Shown piece by piece: positions 56,716-64,000 of a stretch of DNA of 64,000 nucleotides. The position numbers and the translations under genes are program-made. Source of the DNA: Tabrizicola caldifontis (GTDB lineage: Bacteria; Pseudomonadota; Alphaproteobacteria; Rhodobacterales; Rhodobacteraceae). The stretch is taken from positions 269,209-333,208 of the forward strand of contig NZ_SIJH01000001.1 in the NCBI RefSeq assembly GCF_004762095.1. Direction: 5' to 3'. Numbering within the stretch: position 1 is the first letter of the stretch; each line of letters starts with the position of its first letter. A model generated the notes under the pieces. It saw only the letters and a program-made list of their open reading frames with translations. It made no database searches and was not told where the DNA came from.

Positions 56716-57964
56716 TCGCGCCGTCGCCGGTCACCAGATACTTGAAGCTGCACAGCTGTTCGGCCCCCACGGGGCCCCGCGCGTGCATCTTGCCGGTTGC
56801 GATGCCGATTTCCGCGCCCATGCCGAATTCGCCGCCGTCGGCGAACTGCGTACTGGCGTTGCGCATCAGGATCGCGCTGTCGAGCCGGTCGAAGAAACGC
56901 TGCGCGGTAGCGTCGTTCTCGGTCAGGATGCTTTCAGTATGCTGGCTGCCGTAGCGGCGGATATGGGCGATGGCCTCGTCCACCCCGTCCACCAGTTTCG
57001 CGGCGATGATCATGTCCAGGAACTCGCGCCCGAAATCGTCCGGCGCGGCGCGCTTGGTGCCGGGGATCTTCAGCAGCTCGCCCTCGGTGCGGACCTCGAC
57101 CCCGGCCTTGAGCAGATCCTCGATCAGGACGCCGCCATGTTTGGTGTAGAACTGCCAGTCGATCAGCAGGCATTCCGCCGCGCCGCAGATGCCGGGGCGG
57201 CGGGTCTTGGCGTTCAGCACCACGCGGCGGGCCTTTTCCAGGTCGGCGTCGCGATCGGCATAGACGTGGCAGATGCCTTCGAGATGCGCAAAGACCGGCA
57301 CCCGCGCCTCGCGCTGGACCAGGCCCACGAGTCCCTTGCCCCCGCGGGGCACGATGACGTCGATGTACTGGGTGGCCTGCAGCATGGCCGTGACCATCTC
57401 GCGGTCGCGGGTGGGGACGAACTGGATCGCCGCCTCGGGCAGATTGGCCGAGCGCAGGCCCGCAACCATGCAGGCGTGGATCGCTTCGGAGGTCTGGAAA
57501 CTTTCCGACCCGCCGCGCAGGATGACTGCGTTGCCCGACTTGAGGCAGAGCGCACCGGCATCGGCGGTGACGTTGGGGCGGGATTCGTAGATCACGCCGA
57601 CCACGCCGAGGGGGGTGGCCACGCGCTGTATATGCAGGCCGTTCGGTCGGTCCCATTCCGCCAGCACGCGGCCGACCGGATCCTTCTGTTCCGCGATCAT
57701 GCGCAGCGCATCGACGATCCCGCGCAGGCGGTTCTCGTCCAGGCGCAGTCGGTCGCGCATCGCGGGCGTGATGCCGCGCTGGTCGGCGGCGTCGAGATCA
57801 AGGGTGTTGGCGTCGAAGATTTCCTGCCGCCGGGTCCAGACGGCGTCTGCGGCCGCGATCAGAGCGGCGGCCTTGCGTTCCGAGGAGGCGCAGGCCAGCT
57901 CGGCTGCTGCTGCGCGGGCCTTGGTGCCGATCTCGGTCATCAGGTCGGTGAACTGGCCGTCCAT
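56705..57964 (-). CDS. proA: Gamma-glutamyl phosphate reductase
   Basis: Second enzyme of proline synthesis, 419 residues, NADPH-dependent. Family signatures: [53 protein letters not shown], the catalytic Cys in [10 protein letters not shown] (Cys of ALDH superfamily) and [12 protein letters not shown]. The ATG at 57964 is chosen by homology. A 79-base gap with two inverted repeats separates it from proB. Confidence 0.97.
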   Translation of the reverse strand: MDGQFTDLMTEIGTKARAAAAELACASSERKAAALIAAADAVWTRRQEIFDANTLDLDAADQRGITPAMRDRLRLDENRLRGIVDALRMIAEQKDPVGRVLAEWDRPNGLHIQRVATPLGVVGVIYESRPNVTADAGALCLKSGNAVILRGGSESFQTSEAIHACMVAGLRSANLPEAAIQFVPTRDREMVTAMLQATQYIDVIVPRGGKGLVGLVQREARVPVFAHLEGICHVYADRDADLEKARRVVLNAKTRRPGICGAAECLLIDWQFYTKHGGVLIEDLLKAGVEVRTEGELLKIPGTKRAAPDDFGREFLDMIIAAKLVDGVDEAIAHIRRYGSQHTESILTENDATAQRFFDRLDSAILMRNASTQFADGGEFGMGAEIGIATGKMHARGPVGAEQLCSFKYLVTGDGAIRS

Positions 57965-57993
57965 CGTCTCACGTCCTCTTGCTGGAAGCCAAA

Positions 57994-58039
57994 AATTCTT
58001 GGGAAAGAATTCTGGCAAAGTCCTTCATGAAGGAATTTG
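57994..58039. promoter_or_regulatory. Two inverted repeats in the proB-proA gap
   Basis: First: AATTCTT-GGGA-AAGAATT (57994-58011). Second: CAAAG-TCCTTCATGAAGGA-ATTTG (58016-58039), where the central 14 bases are a perfect palindrome and only one of 12 base pairs is mismatched. Both are more A/T-rich than the surrounding DNA. They could be an operator for an internal proA promoter or an attenuator/stabiliser in the polycistronic RNA. Confidence 0.5.
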
Positions 58040-58043
58040 TGCC

Positions 58044-60364
<2,321 letters not shown>

Positions 60365-60417
60365 TCACACCCCCGCCCCCCCGAGGAGGGCGCGCAGGCC
60401 GGCGACGAGAGGATGGA

Positions 60418-60442
60418 CCTGCGGCGCAAGCCGCGCCGCAGG
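60418..60442 (-). terminator. Hairpin after the GNAT gene
   Basis: Perfect 10-bp stem CCTGCGGCGC-AAGCC-GCGCCGCAGG, 9 bases after the GNAT stop, with no T run. It would separate the ribosomal/GNAT part from obgE-proB-proA, which starts 230 bases further on. Confidence 0.6.
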
Positions 60443-60451
60443 GTGCCACCG

Positions 60452-61003
60452 TCAGCCCTTGGGGTCGAGCTTGCGAATATAGGTCCAGGTCGGCACGGTC
60501 ACTCCGCGGGCGACGGAAAAGCTTTCGGCGTCGCCGAGATACTGGAAGCCGGCATTGGCCAGGACGCGCGCCGATCCGGGGTTGTCCTGGAAGGCCTCGG
60601 CGAACATCGTCGCGTTCTGCTGCGGGTTCGCATCGACCAGTGCCTGCACCGCCTCGGAGGCGATGCCGAGGTTCCAGAAGGCAGGCGCGACCCAGAAGGC
60701 GACCTCGGACTGGTTGCGATCCATCTTCTTCAGGCTGATCACCCCCAGCACCTCGGGCAGGCCCGAGCGGGTGCCATCCATGACCCAGATATCCTCATCG
60801 CCGCCGGAGGCCATGGCCCGGGCACAAAACGCCTCGGCCGCGCCGGGTGGCAAGGGATGGGGGATGCCCTGCGTCGCCTCTGCAACCCGCTTGTCGCCGG
60901 CGTAAAGCGCGAATAGTCCGGCATCGGACTTGCGCGCCGGGCGCAGGGTGAACCGCTCGGTCTCGATCGTGACCGGGGTTGCGGCGATCTTTTCCTGAAG
61001 CAT
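60452..61003 (-). CDS. GNAT N-acetyltransferase
   Basis: A 183-residue acetyltransferase of the RimJ/RimL type: TERFTLRPARKSDAGLFALY, SEVAFWVAPAFWNLGIASEAV (acetyl-CoA loop region), and NPGSARVLANAGFQYLGD. Such proteins between rpmA and obgE are a recurring alphaproteobacterial arrangement; the target may be a ribosomal or other protein but is unknown. GGAGGGAAGCC before the ATG is an ideal ribosome site. Confidence 0.88.
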   Translation of the reverse strand: MLQEKIAATPVTIETERFTLRPARKSDAGLFALYAGDKRVAEATQGIPHPLPPGAAEAFCARAMASGGDEDIWVMDGTRSGLPEVLGVISLKKMDRNQSEVAFWVAPAFWNLGIASEAVQALVDANPQQNATMFAEAFQDNPGSARVLANAGFQYLGDAESFSVARGVTVPTWTYIRKLDPKG

Positions 61004-61116
61004 GGCTTCCCTCCTTTGAAGCACATGTGGGGATTGCCGGTTACTCATGCAATCGCCCGTTTTCTTGGCCCTTTCGCGGCGGTGCCGACGGCGGACCGCC
61101 ACAATCCCTCAGCGCG

Positions 61117-61151
61117 AAAGAGAAAGGGGACCGGCCCTTCAGCCGATCCCC
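61117..61151 (-). terminator. Rho-independent terminator after rpmA
   Basis: On the minus strand GGGGATCGGC-TGAAGG-GCCGGTCCCC (one U-G pair), followed by TTTCTCTTT. It lies 30 bases after the rpmA stop and ends the rplU-rpmA unit. Confidence 0.85.
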
Positions 61152-61180
61152 CATCTACAATCTTATTGTAAAGGTTCGAC

Positions 61181-61450
61181 CTACTCGGCTGCCTCGGCGA
61201 CGGGGAGCACCGAAATGAAGGTGCGGCCCTTCAGGCCTTTCTTGAAGGTCACGCGCCCTTCGACCGTGGCGAAGATCGTGTGGTCAGTGCCCATGCCGAC
61301 ACCCTGGCCAGGGAACCACTTGGTCCCGCGCTGGCGGCAGATGATGTTGCCGGGAATGGCATGCTGGCCACCGTAGAGCTTCACGCCCAGGCGACGACCG
61401 GCCGAGTCGCGACCGTTGCGGGACGAACCGCCTGCTTTCTTGTGTGCCAT
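61181..61450 (-). CDS. rpmA: Ribosomal protein L27
   Basis: An 89-residue 50S protein near the peptidyl-transferase centre: [37 protein letters not shown] and [11 protein letters not shown] are universal L27 signatures. No N-terminal propeptide is present. It starts 6 bases after rplU. Confidence 0.99.
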   Translation of the reverse strand: MAHKKAGGSSRNGRDSAGRRLGVKLYGGQHAIPGNIICRQRGTKWFPGQGVGMGTDHTIFATVEGRVTFKKGLKGRTFISVLPVAEAAE

Positions 61451-61456
61451 GGGGAC

Positions 61457-61897
61457 TTACTCCTGAACTGCGGCGGCCTTGGCGGCGCGCTTCGGTTTTT
61501 CGGCCTTCGAGGCAGCGGCGCCTGGCGCCTCATGCGCGGCGCGACGCGCGGCAACAGTGCCGATCGCCGGTTTCACGCCGGTCTTTTCCGCGCCCTTTTC
61601 CAGGACCTCGGTCACGCGCACCAGCGTCAGGTGCTGGCGGTGGCCTTTGGTGCGCTGGCTGGAATGCTTCCGGCGGCGCTTGACATAGTGGATGACCTTC
61701 TCGCCCTTGATCTGGTCGATCACTTCGGCCTGAACGGCCGCGCCGGGCACGAAGGGCGCACCGACGGTCGTGCCGACCATCAGGATGTCGTTGAACTGAA
61801 TCTTGTCACCGGCCGCGGCATCAAGCTTTTCCACGCGCAGCACGTCGCCCGCCTGCACCTTGTATTGCTTGCCGCCGGTCTTGAGGACCGCAAACAT
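61457..61897 (-). CDS. rplU: Ribosomal protein L21 with C-terminal extension
   Basis: A 146-residue L21. The core (1-103) has MFAVLKTGGKQYKVQAGDVL and VIHYVKRRRKHSSQRTKGHRQHLTLVRV. About 40 extra residues, rich in Ala and Lys, follow the usual end (E. coli L21 has 103), a feature shared by related alphaproteobacteria. A consensus promoter and long leader precede the gene. Confidence 0.98.
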   Translation of the reverse strand: MFAVLKTGGKQYKVQAGDVLRVEKLDAAAGDKIQFNDILMVGTTVGAPFVPGAAVQAEVIDQIKGEKVIHYVKRRRKHSSQRTKGHRQHLTLVRVTEVLEKGAEKTGVKPAIGTVAARRAAHEAPGAAASKAEKPKRAAKAAAVQE

Positions 61898-62036
61898 GGG
61901 TCTTTCCTTCCTTCGCTCCGCGCCCTGTGGCCCCCTTTCGGGCGTTCCCGGGGTTTCCCCGCCTCGGACAGCGCGCCCTTGCGGGCGTCATCAAAAACAC
62001 AGACCCGGCGCGAGTCGCCGCACGCCGGGATGCGCG

Positions 62037-62065
62037 CTTATCGGGCGGCACCAAGGCAAAGTCAA
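62037..62065 (-). promoter_or_regulatory. Strong promoter for rplU-rpmA
   Basis: On the minus strand -35 TTGACT (62060-62065), 17-base spacer and -10 GATAAG (62037-62042). It lies about 140 bases before the rplU start, giving a leader of roughly 130 bases that includes the small hairpin GCCCGCAAGGGC. Confidence 0.7.
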
Positions 62066-62082
62066 GGGGCGGCGCGCGATCC

Positions 62083-62958
62083 TCAGATGTCGGTGCCAAG
62101 CATCGCAACCCCTGCGGCCCGGCCAAGCTCGTAGGAGACGCGGCGGAAAACCTGGTCGAAGGCGATGAACAGCGCGCCGTTCAGCCGCCTTCCGGCCAGG
62201 CTTTCCATGAAGGCGATGTAGGCATCTAGCTCGGCATCGTCCAGCGGCTGGTATGCAAGCCCGAGATAGGCCTCGAGCCACGACCGCGTTTCGGCACGGA
62301 TCTGATCTTCCTGGCCCCATACATCCTGCATAAGCTGGTCGCGTGGCAAACCATCGCCATATGCGCCGCTGTCGTTCATGCCGGTCATGAAGGCAAGATT
62401 GCCCGACAGCGCACCGGCAACATTCATCTCTACCAGATCGCCCGCCGCAATGAACCGTTCGAGTTGTCCCGCGCGCGGATCGCGGCTTGCACGCCGCTTG
62501 TCGGCCGCCACACGGGCGGCATCCTCGGCGGCCTCGTTCAGAAAGGCGCGACGGGCCTCGATCTCAAGCAGGACGACGCGCTGCCCAAGGTCGGTGGCGT
62601 AGAAGGCAAGGATTTCGGACAGGATTTCTGGGTTACCCCCCAGCTCTGCCTCGATCGCCGCCGCAAAACCTTTGCGCAGACGCGAGACATCATAGATGCC
62701 GTCCAGCGCCCGCACCCATTCGGTCCCGCCACCTGACGGGAACATGTCGGCCTGAAGGGTGCCGGCCTGTGCCAGCCCCTCCTCGCGCATCACGGCCAGA
62801 AGCTCGTCAAGCCTCAGCGCCTCAAGCAGCGCCTCGGTTGCACGGCTTGGGGCTTCGGACTGCGCAGGCGCTTCCCCGGCCTGAGGAACGGCGGTCTGCG
62901 CATGGCCGGGCGCGGACAGCGACAGGAGCGCGATGAGGGCCAGACGGTGAAGCGGCAT
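62083..62958 (-). CDS. DUF2059 exported protein
   Basis: A 291-residue exported protein: signal peptide MPLHRLALIALLSLSAPGHA, then a helical body with two DUF2059-like segments (EILAFYATDLGQRVVLLEIE and LDAYIAFMESLAGRRLNGAL), the usual F-Y-x-x-x-x-G pattern. Function unknown. AGGAAGGGAC precedes the ATG at 62958; upstream open frame is not conserved. Its 3' end lies beside the rplU promoter. Confidence 0.82.
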   Translation of the reverse strand: MPLHRLALIALLSLSAPGHAQTAVPQAGEAPAQSEAPSRATEALLEALRLDELLAVMREEGLAQAGTLQADMFPSGGGTEWVRALDGIYDVSRLRKGFAAAIEAELGGNPEILSEILAFYATDLGQRVVLLEIEARRAFLNEAAEDAARVAADKRRASRDPRAGQLERFIAAGDLVEMNVAGALSGNLAFMTGMNDSGAYGDGLPRDQLMQDVWGQEDQIRAETRSWLEAYLGLAYQPLDDAELDAYIAFMESLAGRRLNGALFIAFDQVFRRVSYELGRAAGVAMLGTDI

Positions 62959-63141
62959 GCGCGTCCCTTCCTGTGTGATCTGTCCGAGAGGTAACCCCTG
63001 CCCCGGCACTTGCCAAGCGTCCCGGACGCAACTGGGCGTGAACATGCGGGCGGCGCAATGCCCCGAACCTCTCGATTTGGCCCTTGCGCATCCCGCAAGA
63101 GCCGGGTATCCACCCCGCCACATAGACGACCCCTGAAGCGC

Positions 63142-63231
<90 letters not shown>

Positions 63232-63507
63232 CTTGCCTGCTGGAGTTTTTTCTCTGCGTAGGAAGGGGCAACGATTTTCCCGTTGTTTTCGAGGGTTATG
63301 TGGGGTGCGCTGAGCACTGCTTCCTGCGCCACGAGGTCTGAAAGCAGTCTCTCGGGGCCGATATTCTCTGGACCTCTCGACTGCGTGATTCAGGTGTAAA
63401 GCCTGTAACACCATGAAAGTATTGGGATGACGCCTCGCAGCACCTGAACACTTCGATGCCAGTGGCGTTCGCGAGAAGGAACAGAAGTCAAACTTTTTCG
63501 TCGGGCT
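63232..63507. other. Lower-GC gene-free stretch after tRNA-Ser
   Basis: About 275 bases with visibly lower GC than the rest of the window and no gene that I can support on either strand. Together with the tRNA on one side and a broken gene and IS end on the other it looks like acquired or decayed DNA. Confidence 0.5.
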
Positions 63508-63873
63508 TCATTCCGACAGGGGTAGCGCGTTGAGGTCGGTTCGGATTTGCCTCCATCCCGGCATGTGCCGATTAAGCGTGCTCAGGAAGAGATCGTCGTG
63601 TCGCGGTGACACGAAATGGGCCATCTCATGCAGGATGACGTAATCGAGGGCGGCCAGAGGTTTCTTCGCGAGGTCGAGGTTCAGCCACACCAGCCCCTTC
63701 TCGGTATTGCAGCTGCCCCACTTCGTCTTCATCAACCTGATGCCCCATCGCGGCATCAGTACGCCCAGCCGATCCGACCACTTCGCGATGCGCGGAGCTG
63801 CCTTTTCCCGCAGCTGCGACCTGTACCACGTTGCCATCCAATGTGCTTTCTGATCGGTCGTTGAGCCTGCTGG
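63508..63873 (-). pseudogene. YgjP-like (M48/DUF45) metallopeptidase, 5' part lost
   Basis: The C-terminal ~120 residues of a YgjP-family protein are intact: MATWYRSQLREKAAPRIAKW, WGIRLMKTKWGSCNTEKG, LDYVILHEMAHFVSPRH (HExxH zinc motif) and LSTLNRHMPGW. Family members are about 230-240 residues, so the N-terminal half is missing. At 63874 the sequence changes abruptly to what appears to be the end of an insertion element. YgjP genes often sit beside type I restriction genes; none is visible here. Confidence 0.75.
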
Positions 63874-64000
63874 TGTTGATTTCCACCCAGAACTGAGCCG
63901 GGTAGGCGTATAATTTCCACTGAGAATTGAGCCATGTGAACCTTCCCCCAGAGCGGTGAGCGGCGGGGGCAACGGAGTGATCCACATGGGACTTTTGAAC
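63874..64000. mobile_element. End of an IS21-like element, continuing past the window
   Basis: Starts with TG and carries two direct copies of a terminal motif: ATTTCCACCCAGAACTGAGC (63879-63898) and ATTTCCACTGAGAATTGAGC (63913-63932), 17 of 20 bases alike; the full match of 18/21 includes one more C. Multiple repeats at each end are typical of the IS21 family. The remaining bases to the edge are non-coding or the tail of istB. Family assignment is from the repeat pattern only. Confidence 0.5.

Overview
The window is a high-GC, tightly packed chromosomal segment whose gene content and gene orders point to a Rhodobacteraceae (Rhodobacterales, Alphaproteobacteria). Indicators are the histidine phosphotransferase ChpT, aerobic cobaltochelatase genes cobS and cobT behind a J-domain gene, ornithine-lipid genes olsB-olsA, the DMSP lyase DddP, the order rplU-rpmA-GNAT-obgE-proB-proA, and glnB-glnA next to a bifunctional NAD(P)HX repair gene. 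There is no rRNA gene, so the genus cannot be fixed from this window.

Layout. 1-3.1 kb: the 5' end of a CO/xanthine-dehydrogenase-like large subunit, an ornithine decarboxylase with a structured leader, a divergent Lrp regulator, then a decayed stretch with glycosyltransferase-like and TetR-like remnants. 3.3-20 kb: housekeeping genes (valS, gatB, pepN, photolyase, glcB, bolA) with small conserved unknowns. 19.4-23.8 kb: J-domain gene, cobS and cobT, with an oppositely oriented flavin reductase between cobS and cobT. 23.9-30.4 kb: M24 peptidase, DUF427, sufE, a lipoprotein, rnd, DUF454 and purM-purN. 30.5-36.5 kb: a tRNA(CAT), an FAD oxidoreductase, a translationally coupled vanadium haloperoxidase/FG-GAP secreted pair and a membrane-anchored Ser/Thr kinase. 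36.5-40.1 kb: NAD(P)HX repair and nitrogen control (glnB-glnA). 40.3-43.5 kb: hydrolase and DUF3445 divergent from dddP. 43.6-47.7 kb: an EEP nuclease-like membrane protein and modE-modA-modB-modC with a perfect palindromic operator. 47.8-56.7 kb: M32 carboxypeptidase and ctaA, lytic transglycosylase, SPOUT methyltransferase, ThiE-like protein, olsBA, and chpT divergent from a DUF3553 gene. 56.7-63 kb: the rplU-to-proA block and a DUF2059 gene. 63.1-64 kb: tRNA-Ser(CGA) followed by a lower-GC stretch in which a YgjP-like metallopeptidase has lost its 5' half to what looks like the end of an IS21-type element.

Functional themes are nitrogen and polyamine control (glnB, glnA, ornithine decarboxylase, Lrp, proBA), cofactor supply (cobalt insertion for B12, molybdate uptake, heme A, Fe-S), amino-lipid synthesis, and marine-type sulfur metabolism (DddP). 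Most genes are separated by few bases; several convergent pairs overlap at their 3' ends. No CRISPR array, prophage or complete insertion sequence was seen. The items I consider most worth testing are the haloperoxidase/FG-GAP pair, the dddP/DUF3445 locus, the J-domain protein tied to the cobaltochelatase genes, and the cis-elements at modA, proB-proA, rplU and the ornithine decarboxylase.
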